In this document: piece after piece, positions 19,730-31,084 of the stretch | Numbering within the stretch: the first letter of the stretch is position 1 | Layout of the letters: every line of letters starts with the position of its first letter | NCBI GenBank assembly: GCA_027972325.1 | Contig: JAPMOS010000291.1 | Coordinates: forward strand, 1 to 33,756 | DNA length: 33,756 nt | Reading direction: 5' to 3' | Source of the DNA: Paratrimastix pyriformis | Lineage: Eukaryota > Preaxostyla > Paratrimastigidae | Made by a program: the position numbers and the translations under genes | Notes under the pieces: generated by a model | Database searches by the model: none | Told to the model about the DNA's origin: nothing | The model's input: only the letters and a program-made list of their open reading frames with translations

Positions 19730-20517
19730 TCAGTCCTCTGGTATCTTCAAGACATGTCGTATTGGCCAACAATGGAGAGGCCTACGCAAGAATGAAGGAA
19801 ATGATGACAAGACAAGCAGGGGTGCAGGGTCCTCAATGGCCGCCTCCAAGTTCAAAAACGGGCGAAACTCGGATCTCCGCAAATCCAAGATCGCCCGGAC
19901 CGCCTCCTTTATCGCCTGGGCGGCGATAAGAGTCGTGTTGCGGACAAGCGTGAACGAGGCATGACTCTCGTGCTGGGCCTCGGAGAGATGAGCCAGCGCG
20001 GTGATCGTTTGTAACGGGCGCAGGGCTGCCAGCATTCAGTCTTCCGCCTGTTTGATTTTCCCATCCCGGGAAACGATGGTTGCCTTCAAATCCGGGTCGA
20101 TCGAGCGCCATGATGAGGGGGCGGGCCCCTCGAGAGCATCTGCACGGCCTTGATTGACAAACGCCGGCCAAGTCCGGCACAAACTGATGATGCGTTTCCT
20201 CTCAGCGGGAGTGGAGGGTGTTCGTTGCAAAGTAACAAAGTCATTATCGAGCATTCTCAGGACCGCCATCTCAATTCGGGAGTCAATTCTTTTGGATGGG
20301 TCGGTGCCAACGGTAAGTCAGGACCTTCCAAGTCAGGAAGCGGTTGAGCTTGTTGGAAATAGAGGTTGAGTAAGGGTGGGTAGATGTATCGATCAGTCGG
20401 TGCCTCATCTTGTTCTTCTTCTTCATTTTCCTGATGCGCAGGAACATTTTCCAAAGATTTTTGTTGGTCGCCGCTCTCGTTTTCAGGAGCCAAGGGAGCT
20501 GGAGAAGCGTCGGCCAT
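19730..20517 (-). mobile_element. Gag-like remnant of a DIRS-like element, opposite strand
   Basis: From the ATG at 20517 it reads MADASPAPLAPENESGDQQ, then an acidic stretch ENEEEEQDEAPTD. Further down are SIDPDLKATIVSRDGK, LRPLQTITALAHLSEAQHES and AIKEAVRAILDLRRSEFRPF. The last parts match the DIRS gag plan (compare RRAAMEPHL in element 1). It is on the opposite strand to neighbouring element pieces and is followed by the inverted repeat at 19672-19741. Broken, with a small number of interruptions. Confidence 0.5.
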
Positions 20518-20719
20518 GACGGTTGAAAGGCGTTGCGCAAAAAGGGCAAGCACTCCGAGCCGGCAATTGGAGTACCGGCTCGAGTTTTCTTCGAATTTTC
20601 TTTCGAATGCAGTGCCTGTTTTTGCGTGCACAAAGTGTTGTTCAATATTCATTTGTTTGTGTGTTTTGAAGAGAAGGGAGTCCTCAGCTTTATCTCGCAC
20701 ACGTTCCTGTCGGGAGTGA

Positions 20720-21389
20720 CACGGAACCTGAAAGGGGTGGGACCTCCCCACTGGCAGTGTGTGGTCACACAGATCTCGGGCAACCCGACAGACCAGGTTC
20801 ACGCACGTCTGCAGTGGGGCCAGAACCTGAGTCAGCTGGACTACACCCTCGTCAGGAAGTTCGAGCACCGGACACTGCAAGACATGGGTCCGGCCCGAAT
20901 CTACGAGGACCCGGATGCCTGGTGGGGCAGCCAGGAGCCCCTGATCCCACAGTGGGGCAGGGACCTGTTGACACGCAGTCAGGGTCAGATGAGGAGGACA
21001 TGACCCTGGCAGAGCTGCTGGCAAGAACGAAAGCCACCCCCACCAAGAAGGCACCGGGACACTCCACCCCAGATGGGGAGGAGTTGGCGCTGCACCGCTC
21101 GGCTTGTATGGCCACACACAGAGCGGGAGCAGAGGGGGCGCCTCAGCAAGACAGGGCCAGTGTGCCCACAGATGTCTTGCGTGAACTTGCACAGCCACAG
21201 CAGCAGGCGGAAGTTCACAAAGACCTGGGGGCGGGAGCAGCAAGCGCGCGACGTTCCGCGCTGGGAATGTACTTCGCCATGCACGGTCACCCGGCAGTTA
21301 CGGGGGGACCGATGGTCAAACGAGTCGTGACGGGAATTGCAAAGGACAAACCGTCAGGGACCAAGAACACCGACCAAATCTGGGACTAA
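20720..21389 (+). mobile_element. DIRS polymerase fragment, end of RNase H/MT-like part and start of recombinase
   Basis: PHWQCVVTQISG and LQWGQNLSQLD align with PRWQSRVIHVSG and QTWGEKLHQLD of the element at 9363. Further on SARRSALGMYFAMHGHP aligns with KKRSAIARYFLLHGRP at the start of its recombinase. The fragment lacks both ends. It is unrelated in strand to the gag-like piece at 19730-20517, so the region holds pieces of more than one copy. The 20518-20719 interval shows no gene. Confidence 0.6.
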
Positions 21390-21438
21390 TCGTCCGGGGT
21401 CGAGTTGACCTTCAAGCGTTTGAATTTCTCCGCAGAAG

Positions 21439-21777
21439 ATGGCTGATTCTGAATCTGTGACTATGTCTGATGCTGAGAAGGAGGCGGCTGCGCAAGAGGC
21501 TCGTGCGCAACAACACAAGCGGGCGGCCGAGAAGAGTGCGGCGGAGGCGGCGGCTCCTGCAAGGATGAGGGAGAGCCCATGCTGGGATAAGGTCTGCAGG
21601 ATTGAGTGCCGCAGACAAAGCGCCCTGAGTTGGGGCCGGCGGCTTGGAGTGATCCTGACGATCTTTTTTGTGATGCAGGCAATTGGTGCTACGCTTCTGT
21701 TCCCGGAAGGGAATCTGTTTCCGGTTTTGTATGGACGGGGCGTCGACAAGAACCCAGAGTGCACAGGGCATTCATGA
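21439..21777 (+). CDS. Small hypothetical protein with one possible membrane segment
   Basis: A 112-residue ORF beginning MADSESVTMSDAEKEAAAQE: an acidic then Ala/Lys/Arg-rich helical amino half, a Cys-containing stretch SPCWDKVCRIECRRQS, then a hydrophobic segment LGVILTIFFVMQAIGATLLF that could span a membrane. CTCCGCAG just before the ATG and TTTTTTGTGATGCAG inside it look like splice acceptors, so the true exon layout may differ. I do not recognise it. It could be the start of another element's gag gene. Confidence 0.3.
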   Translation: MADSESVTMSDAEKEAAAQEARAQQHKRAAEKSAAEAAAPARMRESPCWDKVCRIECRRQSALSWGRRLGVILTIFFVMQAIGATLLFPEGNLFPVLYGRGVDKNPECTGHS

Positions 21778-21778
21778 A

Positions 21779-22069
21779 CGGGGGGGTGGGGGGTTGGGGG
21801 GGTGGGGGGTGGGGCGTGGAAGAGAGCCGATTTTGGGATCCTCTGTTGAGAAAACTGGTCATGCACGCAATCACAATTTCTCCTGCCCCCCACCCCCCCC
21901 CCCCCGACAGGTTCAGGAGGCCAATTGTGCCGTTGTAATACCGCCCCTCCAACTATTCCCATCCCCCCACCCCCCTTCCCTCGAGCATCCGTGGAAGATC
22001 ATTTTGTTTTGCAGAAAACCGGACCGGAAAACTGCGGGACGGGGGCGGGGGTGGGGTGGGGGGTGGGGT
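21779..22069. other. Alternating G-run and C-run tracts
   Basis: G-runs at 21779-21820, C-runs at 21887-21906 and 21964-21980, G-runs again at 22037-22070. Each has four or more runs of three or more, so each could form a G-quadruplex on one strand. The last lies just past the end of integrase copy 2. Confidence 0.75.
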
Positions 22070-22074
22070 GTGGT

Positions 22075-23709
22075 TTATTCGTCGGGCGGGTGACGCCGAC
22101 GATCAACAACGGGGACCAGAGCGCCTCCCGCAGCAGGAAGCGGGGCATCGAAGGTCTCATCGTAGGGCCGCAGCTTGTTTCGTCCGTAGATCTTGGGCAT
22201 GCCCAACGGGACCCGATCGTCAAAAGCGATGACATACGTCCCGTTCCTCCGGCGTTCCGAGACCATGCCCGCCCAGCAGAACTTGCCCATCCCCGGCCGG
22301 CGCCACTTGACGGGCGGGTTGACCATCACGGCAGTCCCCTCCTCGATGGTCTCTTGTTCCTTATTGCGGCGCCGCTCAATGTAGCCGTACTCACGGTGTC
22401 TGTAGAACGCGACGGCCTGCTTGATTTGGCGGACCTCCGCGGGCGTCAGGTTGGTGAACTTGGCCGGGAGCGGAGCCATGTCGCCCAGTTGCTGGTACTC
22501 TGGGAGATAGAGCGCCATCAGCACAACCGGGCGTTGCTGGAAGACCGAGGAGACAGTGGCGGTGTTGTACAGTTGCACGGCGCGCTGCAGGAAGGGCTGC
22601 CACGGCAGCTCGCGGTTGGTGGCCGGAACTGTTCTCATCTTCATTACGCGGTTCTTTAGCTTCTTGACCGCGTTTTCGGCCTTCCCATGAGACTGGGGTA
22701 GTACGGCCTCGACCGGTGGTGCTCGATGTGGACCCCGGGCAGCAGGTTCTTGTTCCTGAACGGGGAACTGACTTGAAAACCCTCAGAAAAATGGTGACAG
22801 ACTCGATCCACTCGGTCACCCGCTGGTTGACGAACTCGGTCCCGTTGTCGGTCACGATCCGGGCGGGAAGCAGGTTGGGCTCGTCGCTGGTGAAAACCCG
22901 ATCGAGAAGGCCAACCACCTCCTCCCCGGTGGCCTTCATCTCGTGCGTCGTCGCTGCCCACATGTAGCTCGAGAAGTGGTCGACGAGCACGCAGAACCCG
23001 CGCGGCCTCGGGCAGTTGATCTCGAAGCCGCCACAATCGAGTTCGACCACCTCGAGGGGCCGGTTGACCACCAAGGCGTGGTACTTGGGATGCTCGTAGG
23101 TGGGTCGAACGGTCTGGCACTGGCCACAGGTCCCGATGATATCCCGCGCAATTTGATCGATGCCTTGGATGTAGTAGAGGCCTTTCGTGTAGGCAATCAG
23201 AGCATCTCGGTTGAGGTGCCCTTGCTCGACATGCAAGCGACGCACCAAGCTCACTCGGCGTGCAAGCGGGTAGACGACGGGCAACCAGACGGTCCGGTCG
23301 CGGATCTCGTGGTCGTAGCGGAGCCGCTGCAGAACTCCTCCGACCACGCGGTAAAACCCTTCACGGGCATGTTTTTGGCAGTTAAAACGATAACTGCGGG
23401 TTCCTTCGGGGACTGGAGAAGGAGACAAATTTTGCTTTGAACTGAAAAACAACAACAGACGATCCATCCCGGAAAGGAGCGCGTGAATCCCACGCGCAGT
23501 CCGGTCGTAACTACCCAAGCAGAATCATCGTCGACCTCGACTGCGACATCATCAATCATGGGGTCAATCTCGGCGGCTTCAATCTCGTCGGCGACTGGGG
23601 GCATGTCTCCAACTTCCTCATCATCCGCCAACTCAGGCTCCACGTAAAATTCCTCCTCTTCTGGTGGAGGCGGAATAACGTCAACAAGGTCGTCTTCAAT
23701 TCGCTCCAT
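22075..23709 (-). mobile_element. Integrase gene, copy 2 (fossil)
   Basis: Retroviral-type integrase. It starts with an acidic amino end (MERIEDDLVDV, then PPPPEEEEF). Next is a zinc-binding HHCC part (RRLHVEQGHLNRDAL, then GTCGQC). The catalytic core has VVELDCGGFEI (first Asp), FCVLVDHFSSYMW and ARIVTDNGTEFVN (second Asp). The carboxyl part includes YNTATVSSVFQQRPVVLMAL, then MVNPPVKWRRPG and GMVSERRRNGTYVIAFDD, like an SH3-like or chromodomain-like tail. No reverse transcriptase, protease or gag is attached, so it may be a DNA-transposon (Ginger-like) or captured integrase rather than an LTR element. It is nearly full length and broken in about two or three places. Confidence 0.8.
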
Positions 23710-23721
23710 GGCGCGACAATT

Positions 23722-23737
23722 GTGGCTCTCACCCGGG
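23722..23737 (-). promoter_or_regulatory. Shared upstream motif, integrase copy 2
   Basis: The plus strand reads GTGGCTCTCACCCGGG. On the gene strand it ends 12 bp before the start codon, the same arrangement as integrase copy 1. Confidence 0.55.
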
Positions 23738-23751
23738 CATCTTCTGCCAAC

Positions 23752-24450
<699 letters not shown>

Positions 24451-24576
24451 GATGATGATGACATTTTCCACAGACAGCCCAGTGAGACTGCAAGCGGTAA
24501 TCACTACTCAGAGAGAGATCGAGGGGAAAGAACAAAATGGACGAGTCGGAGAACGGAATTTATTTGCTGGAAGATT

Positions 24577-26527
24577 TCACGAGGCATTCCCAATGGCACG
24601 GAAGGTACTGCCCGTGGTCCGATACTTCTGGCACTGAATCGCCCAGTCGTAGGTCGGCCGGTCGGCCTCGGAGAGAGCCAGATATTCCTTCTCACAGGAC
24701 GCAAAAGCCCTTGCGAAAGCAGGGCCGAACTTCGAATGGCGAAGTTGAGCACGGTCCCGCAGCACAGCTTGAGCATATCTGGGGAAGGCGCGTTCCCAAA
24801 GGACAAGTTCTTCCAAGCTGAATGGACCCTCAATCGGGGTATGCAGCCCCACGGCTTGTTCGTCCTCCAGGTTCTGAGCAATGGCCAGGGCCCGCGCAGA
24901 AAGATTGCGGTACACCGCGGTCACATTGCTGCACGTGCCTTCAGTCAGCACACGAATGGAGCTGGTAAAGACACCGATCAGGCGATTCAGGACCTTGTGA
25001 AGCTCGACACAGATGCCGCTGTCGAGGTGGTATTCCGAGAAGCTCTGCAGAAAGCACACCGGAACGGTGATGCCCCGGTTCAAATGGCGCTTAGGGGGAA
25101 ACCAAATGGCGAGCAATTCGGGGAAGATCTGCTCGTAAAATGTCTGTCGGCTCAGTGAAACGCATTCCTTTGACTTTGGGAGAAACACCGAATAGTGCAG
25201 TTCAACACTAATGAGACAACTCTGTCAGAAGGGAGATGGGAACAAGAAGGGAACAGACGGAGACGGAGGGCGCCGCAGGGTTGTTGGCGGTGAAGAGACT
25301 GCAGTCGAAGCTGGAGCGCCAGGCGGGGTCGAAGGGACTGGAGGAGGCCGGGCGAGGGAACCAACGGCTTGACGCGGGGGAACAGAAGAGGGCGAAGCGC
25401 CAATGGGAAGACGCGGGCGGGGAGCGGCTGCTTGAGGAGATGTGACGGTCGAGGTCGGGTTCTGCCTGGGTTCAGTCTTGGAGTCGGTTGCTGTTTTGGG
25501 AGGGGAAGGAGCCCGTTGGGTTATAGGAGTTCTTGGGCGGGACTTCACCTGGGCCTGTGGCCGGGGCGGGGGTAGGTTGGGCTGGGGCTTGGGCAGGGGC
25601 AGGGGCAGGGGCAGGGGCAGGGGCTGGGGCTGGGCATGCTCTTGCTGGGGCTGGGGCTGCTCTTGAGGGGGCTTCGCCTGGGGGGGCTGGGGCATCTGGG
25701 GGGCTCGGGGGCTGGGGCATCTGGGGGGCTTGGGGCTGGGGCTGAGTGTGAGACGGGGACTGGGACTGGAGCTGGAGCTGCTGGAGCTGGAGCTGGGGCA
25801 GGGCTGGGGCTGGGGCTGCTCTTGAGGGGGCTTCGCCTGGGGGCTGGGGCATCTGGGGGGGCTGGGGCATCTGGGGGGGCTGGGGCATCTGGGGGGGCTG
25901 GGGCATCTGGGGGGGCTCGGTGGACTGGGTGTGAGACAAGGACTGGGACTGGAGCTGGGGCTGGGGCTGGGGCTGCTCTTGAGGGGGCTCCGCCTGGGGC
26001 TGGGGCTGGGGCTGGGAGTGAGACGGGGACTGGAACTCGGACTGGGGCTGGGGCTGATCTTGAGGCATGTGCTCGTGCTCTGGGTCTTGCTGGAGCTCGT
26101 GATGGTGTTCGTGCTGCTGGTGATCGGGCTGGGGCTCGTGCAGGGACTCGTTCAGGGACTCGAGTTTGGATGCGAGCAGGGGCTCGCGCAGATCGGGCTC
26201 CTTCTGGGGAACAGGCTCGGGCTGGGGCTGCTCGGAGACATCGGTTGGCTGTTCTGCGACGTCTTCATGCTCGTCTTGCTCTTCCCCTTGCTCATCTGCT
26301 TCATTCTGCCCGGCTGGTGCTACATCCGGTTCGTTAATGGCAGGGCATGGAGAGGACGGACAGAGAACGTCCACGAACTCGTCAACAGGGCCTTGGTCGG
26401 AATCCGAACGTGAACGTTTCTGTCGATCGGTCTCACAGCCACCCGAAGCCAGTCGACGACGGGAAGGGACGTAGTAGCCGAAGGTAGCGTCTCCCGCTGC
26501 GGGTGACGAGAAGGGTTGCTTCGGCAT
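24577..26527 (-). CDS. Family A gene copy 3, best preserved
   Basis: Transcribed away from array 2. The start gives MPKQPFSSPAAGDATFGYYV with the shared CCCGCCAAAATG context, 15 bp below the upstream motif. The amino half is Glu/Asp-rich, then a long Gln/Pro/His repeat region (QPQPQ, PQMPQPPQ, PAPAPA). A 51-nt intron separates it from one continuous 190-residue domain: LSRQTFYEQIFPELLAIWFP, LNRGITVPVCFLQSF, ICVELHKVLNR, TPIEGPFSLEELVLWERAFP, AQAVLRDRAQL, FASCEKEYLALSEADRPTYD, WAIQCQKYRTTG. The domain is uninterrupted here. The frame of the repeat region differs from that entering the intron, most simply by a length change inside the repeats. I recognise no known family. Confidence 0.7.
25208..25258 (-). 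other. Predicted intron in family A copy 3
   Basis: A 51-nt interval begins GTCTGTTCCC and ends CTCATTAG. Splicing in phase 2 continues into VELHYSVFLPKSKECVSLSR. The GTCTG donor and position match the other family A copies. Confidence 0.6.
25560..26160 (-). repeat. Gln/Pro-coding low-complexity repeats in family A copy 3
   Basis: Short repeats on the plus strand (GGGGCTGGGGCATCTGG, GGGGCTGGGGCTGCTCTTGA, GGGGCAGGGGCAGGGG) encode Pro/Gln/Ala-rich sequence on the minus strand. The family A copies each have a different repeat type in this position. Confidence 0.85.
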
Positions 26528-26542
26528 TTTGGCGGGAAAAGT

Positions 26543-26568
26543 GTGGACCTTACCCGGGTGATATCCAC
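26543..26568 (-). promoter_or_regulatory. Shared upstream motif, family A copy 3 (inverted pair)
   Basis: The plus strand reads GTGGACCTTACCC followed directly by GGGTGATATCCAC, an imperfect inverted pair like that of copy 1. The first 17 bp are identical to the motif of family B copy 1. Confidence 0.6.
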
Positions 26569-26622
26569 TGTTAGCTGTGGGCCTGTTTGTGCAGACAGTC
26601 CTCCTGGTTGCTTGGGGGATCA

Positions 26623-26646
26623 TTCCACATACATATGTATGTGGAA
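26623..26646. repeat. Perfect 24-bp palindrome at the edge of array 2
   Basis: Arm TTCCACATACAT followed by its exact complement. It is the longest version of the palindrome that recurs, shortened, in array 2. A diverged copy lies at about 26752-26770. Confidence 0.95.
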
Positions 26647-29600
26647 AGGGTGAGAAGCGAGAAAATCGTCAGTCAGGAATGACGACTGGTTGCGTGAGGG
26701 ACCATTTGTAAGGCATTTCGCGTGATTTGGGGTTACCTCGGGTGGGTCCGTTTCCATACATATATGTGAAAGGAGAAAACGAATCAAGGCAAATAGTCTC
26801 TGCTCAAGTGGCTAAATCACTCGAGAAAATCAATCGGAGAGAGTTCTTTGTTCTGTTGAAGCTCACGCGAGCCTTGCGCAAAGGAAGAGCGGTGGGTCAT
26901 AGAGTCTGTCCCTATTTGTTAAGCTTCGTCAGTCTGTCAAATGGGTTTGGTGCGGGAAGGAAGGAAAACGGTTTTGGACACGATAATTCAATCTTGATAG
27001 AGGAATCTGGAGGTTTGGACTGGGGAGGCACTTCGGGAGGGTCAGGGTCCACATACATGTGTATGTCGAAAGGGCAGAAAACGGAAAGGGCAGAGTCAAG
27101 GATCGCGTGTGGTTGCATCTGTGGGCTATTCGGACGGGTATTCGGGGTCATTGGGGTTGAGCGGAGGCACTTGGGGTCAGTCCACATACATGTGTATGTC
27201 GAAAGGGCAGAAAACGGAAAGGGCAGAGTCAAGGATCGCGTGTGGTTGCATCTGTGGGCTATTCGGACGGGTATTCGGGGTCATTGGGGTTGAGCGGAGG
27301 CACTTCGGGGGTCAGGTCCATACATGTGTATGTCGAAAGGGCAGAAAACGGAAAGGGCAGAGAGTCAAGGATCGCGTGTGGTTGCATCTGTGGGCTATTC
27401 GGACGGGTATTCGGGTCATTGGGGTTGAGCGGAGGCACTTCGAGGGTCAGGGGTCCACATACATGTCGAAAGGGCAGAAAACGGAAAAGGGCAGAGAGTC
27501 AAGGATCGCGTGTGGTTGCATCCTGTGGGCTATTCGGACGGGTATTCGGGGTCATTGGGGTTGAGCGGAGGCACTTCGGGAGGGTCAGGGTCCACATACA
27601 TGTGTATGTCGAAAGGGCAGAAAACGGAAAAGGGCAGAGAGTCAAGGATCGCGTGTGGTTGCATCTGTGGGCTATTCGGACGGGTATTCGGGTCATTGGG
27701 GTTGAGCGGAGGCACTTCGGGGGTCAGGGTCCACATACATGTGTATGTCGAAAGGGCAGAAAACGGAAAAGGGCAGAGAGTCAAGGATCGCGTGTGGTTG
27801 CATCTGTGGGCTATTCGGACGGGTATTCGGGGTCATTGGGGTTGAGCGGAGCACTTCGGGGGTCCATACATGTGTATGTCGAAAGGGGCAGAAAACGGAA
27901 AAGGCAGAGAGTCAAGGATCGCGTGTGGTTGCATCTGTGGGCTATTCGGACGGGTATTCGGGTCATTGGGGTTGAGCGGAGGCACTTCGGGAGGTCAGGG
28001 TCCACATACATGTGTATGTCGAAAGGGCAGAAAACGGAAAAGGGCAGAGTCAAGGATCGCGTGTGGTTGCATCTGTGGGCTATTCGGACGGGTATTCAGG
28101 GTCATTGGGGTTGAGCGGAGGCACTTCGGGGGTCAGGGTCCACATACATGTATGTCGAAAGGGGCAGAAAACGGAAAAGGGCAGAGAGTCAAGGATCGCG
28201 TGTGGACATCTGTGGGCTATTCGGACGGGTATTCGGGGTCATTGGGGTTGAGCGGAGGCACTTCGGGGGTCAGGGTCCACATACATGTGTATGTCGAAAG
28301 GGCAGAAAACGGAAAGGGCAGAGAGTCAAGGATCGCGTGTGGTTGCTTCTGTGGGCTATTCGGACGGGTATTCGGGGTCATTGGGGTTGAGCAGGCACTT
28401 CGGGAGGTCAGGGTCCACATACATGTGTATGTCGAAAGGGCAGAAAACGGAAAGGGCAGAGAGTCAAGGATCGCGTGTGGTTGCATCTGTGGGCTATTCG
28501 GACGGGTATTCGGGGTCATTGGGGTTGAGCGGAGGCACTTCGGGAGGTCAGGGTCCACATACATGTGTATGTCGAAAGGGCAGAAAACGGAAAAGGGCAG
28601 AGTCAAGGATCGCGTGTGGTCATCTGTGGGCTATTCGGACGGGTATTCGGGGTCATTGGGGTTGAGCGGGAGGCACTTCGGGGTCAGGGTCCACATACAT
28701 GTGTATGTCGAAAGGGCAGAAAACGGAAGGGCAGAGAGTCAAGGATCGCGTGTGGTTGCATCTGTGGGCTATTCGGACGGGTATTCGGGTCATTGGGGTT
28801 GAGCGGAGGCACTTCGGGTCAGGGTCCACATACATGTATGTCGAAAGGGGCAGAAAACGGAAAGGGCAGAGAGTCAAGGGATCGCGTGTGGTTGCATCTG
28901 TGGGCTCGGACGGGTATTCGGGGTCATTGGGGTTGAGCGGAGGCACTTCGGGGTCAGGGTCCACATGTATGTCGAAAGGGCAGAAAACGGAAAAGGGCAG
29001 AGAGTCAAGGATCGCGTGTGGTTGCATCTGTGGGCTATTCGGACGGGTATTCGGGGTCATTGGGGTTGAGCGGGAGGCACTTGGGGGTCAGGGTCCACAT
29101 ACATGTATGTCGAAAGGGCAGAAAACGGAAAGGGCAGAGAGTCAAGGATCGCGTGTGGTTGCATCTGTGGGCTATTCGGACGGGTATTCGGGTCATTGGG
29201 GTTGAGCGGAGGCACTTCGGGGGTCAGGGTCCACATACATGTATGTCGAAAGGGGCAGAAAACGGAAAAGGGCAGAGAGTCAAGGATCGCGTGTGTTGCA
29301 TCTGTGGGCTATTCGGACGGGTATTCGGGGTCATTGGGGTTGAGCGGAGGCACTTCGGGGGGTCAGGGTCCACATACATATGTATGTCGAAAGGGCAGAA
29401 AACGGAAAGGGCAGAGTCAAGGATCGCGTGTGGTTGCATCTGTGGGCTATTCGGACGGTATTCGGGTCATTGGGGTTGAGCGGAGGCACTTCGGGAGGTC
29501 AGGGTCCACATACATGTATGTCGAAAGGGCAGAAAACGGAAAGGGCAGAGAGTCAAGGATCGCGTGTGGTTGCTCTGTGGCTATTCGGACGGGTATTCGG

Positions 29601-30860
29601 GGTCATTGGGTTGAGCGGAGGCACTTCGAAGTCAGGTCCACATACATGTGTATGAAAGGGGCAGAAAACGGAAAGGGCAGAGAGTCAAGGATCGCGTGTG
29701 GTTGCTTCTGTGGGCTATTCGGACGGGTATTCAGGGTCATTGGGGTTGAGCGAGGCACTTCGGGGGGTCAGGGTCCACATACATGTATGTCGAAAGGGCA
29801 GAAAACGGAAAAGGGCAGAGAGTCAAGGATCGCGTGTGGTTGCTTCTGTGGGCTATTCGGACGGGTATTCCGGGGTCATTGGGGTTGAGCGGAGGCACTT
29901 CGGGAGGGTCAGGGTCCATACATGTGTATGTCGAAAGGGGCAAGAAAACGGAAAAGGGCAGAGAGTCAAGGATCGTGTGGTTGCATCTGTGGGCTATTCG
30001 GACGGGTATTCGGGGTCATTGGGGTTGAGCGGAGGCACTTCGGGGTCAGGGTCCACATACATGTGTATGTCGAAAGGGCGAAAACGGAAAGGGCAGAGAG
30101 TCAGGATCGCGTGGTTGCTCTGTGGGCTATTCGGACGGGTATTCGGGGTCATTGGGGTTGAGCGGAGGCACTTCGGGGTCAGGGTCCATATGTGTGTCGG
30201 GCAGAAACGAAAAGGCAGAGAGTCAAGGATCGCGTGTGGTTGCATCTGTAGGCTATTCGGACGGGTATTCGGGGTCATTGGGGTTGAGCGGAGGCACTTC
30301 GGGGGGTCAGGGTCCACATACATGTATGTCGAAAGGGGCAGAAAACGGAAAGGCAGAGAGTCAGGATCGCGTGTGGTTGCATCTGTGGGCTATTCGGACG
30401 GGTATTCGGGGTCATTGGGGTTGAGCGGAGGCACTTCGGGGTCAGGGTCCACATACATGTGTATGTCGAAAGGGCAGAAAACGGAAAGGGCAGAGAGTCA
30501 AGGATCGCGTGTGGTTGCATCTGTGGGCTATTCGGACGGGTATTCGGGGTCATTGGGGTTGAGCGGAGCACTTCGGGGGTCAGGGTCCACATACATGTGT
30601 ATGTCGAAAGGGCAGAAAACGGAAAGGGCAGAGAGTCAAGGATCGCGTGTGGTTGCTGTGGGCTATTCGGACGGGTATTCGGGTCATTGGGGTTGAGCGG
30701 AGGCACTTCGGGGTCAGGTCCACATACATGTGTATGTCGAAAGGGCAGAAAACGGAAAGGATCGCGTCTGGTTGCTCCAGGGGGCTATGCGGAAAGTCTT
30801 TCGTAGAACTGGGGTTGAGGGAGGCACAGCGGGGCGACTTTCGACATGCATGTGCAGAAA
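26647..30860. repeat. Tandem array 2: about 28 palindrome-bearing units of about 136 bp
   Basis: Homogeneous units run from about 27012 to 30770, mean spacing near 136 bp. Each carries ACATACATGTATGT (a perfect 14-bp palindrome) or its GTG-expanded variant, then CGAAAGGGCAGAAAACGG and GGATCGCGTGTGGTTGC. Diverged units lie at the left edge (26647-27011) and a decayed partial unit at 30770-30860. Differences are mostly one- or two-base length changes. Long frames through it are by-products of the repeat. It lies between divergent family A copy 3 and family B copy 2, as array 1 does between copies 1 of each. Confidence 0.95.
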
Positions 30861-30884
30861 ACGAAAGGTCCTAAATTTGAAAAT

Positions 30885-30899
30885 GTCGACCTTACCTGG
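30885..30899 (+). promoter_or_regulatory. Shared upstream motif, family B copy 2
   Basis: GTCGACCTTACCTGG ends 27 bp before the proposed start codon at 30927. It is a close variant of the motif upstream of family B copy 1. Confidence 0.55.
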
Positions 30900-31040
30900 T
30901 GGGGAACACTATTTCCCGCAGTCAAGATGTTCGCAGACGTTGACTACAGCCAGTTCGATTCGGTGCAAGAGGCCGTGGCCTTCCTGAACCGGAGGATCAG
31001 AGACTCCTACCGATGAGCCCATTCACCAGATCCTCAACCG

Positions 31041-31084
31041 GTCTGCATTCTTGATTCTTCTGATCCTCATCTTTTCTCTTCCAG
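31041..31084 (+). other. Predicted intron 1 of family B copy 2
   Basis: A 44-nt interval begins GTCTGCATTC and ends CTCTTCCAG. It joins EPIHQILN to FHRHIDEK in phase 2, the same position as in family B copy 1 (5263-5307). Confidence 0.65.

Noticed and set aside
20518-21243. Upstream part of a long minus-strand frame running into the gag-like remnant
   Set aside because: It is antisense to the plus-strand DIRS fragment, which aligns with the element at 9363. Only the part from the ATG at 20517 has gag-like content.
22075-23709. Complete LTR retrotransposon
   Set aside because: No reverse transcriptase, protease, gag or long terminal repeats are visible around the integrase gene, so only an integrase-bearing fossil is claimed.
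25636-26413. Plus-strand Gly/Ala- and Leu/Gly-rich frames
   Set aside because: Antisense shadows of the Gln/Pro repeats in family A copy 3, whose intron and conserved domain are on the minus strand.
27109-30874. Many long frames on both strands (e.g. MCMSKGQKTEKG-type repeats)
   Set aside because: They follow the 136-bp satellite unit, shift frame at each length change, and appear on both strands. They are by-products of the array, not proteins.
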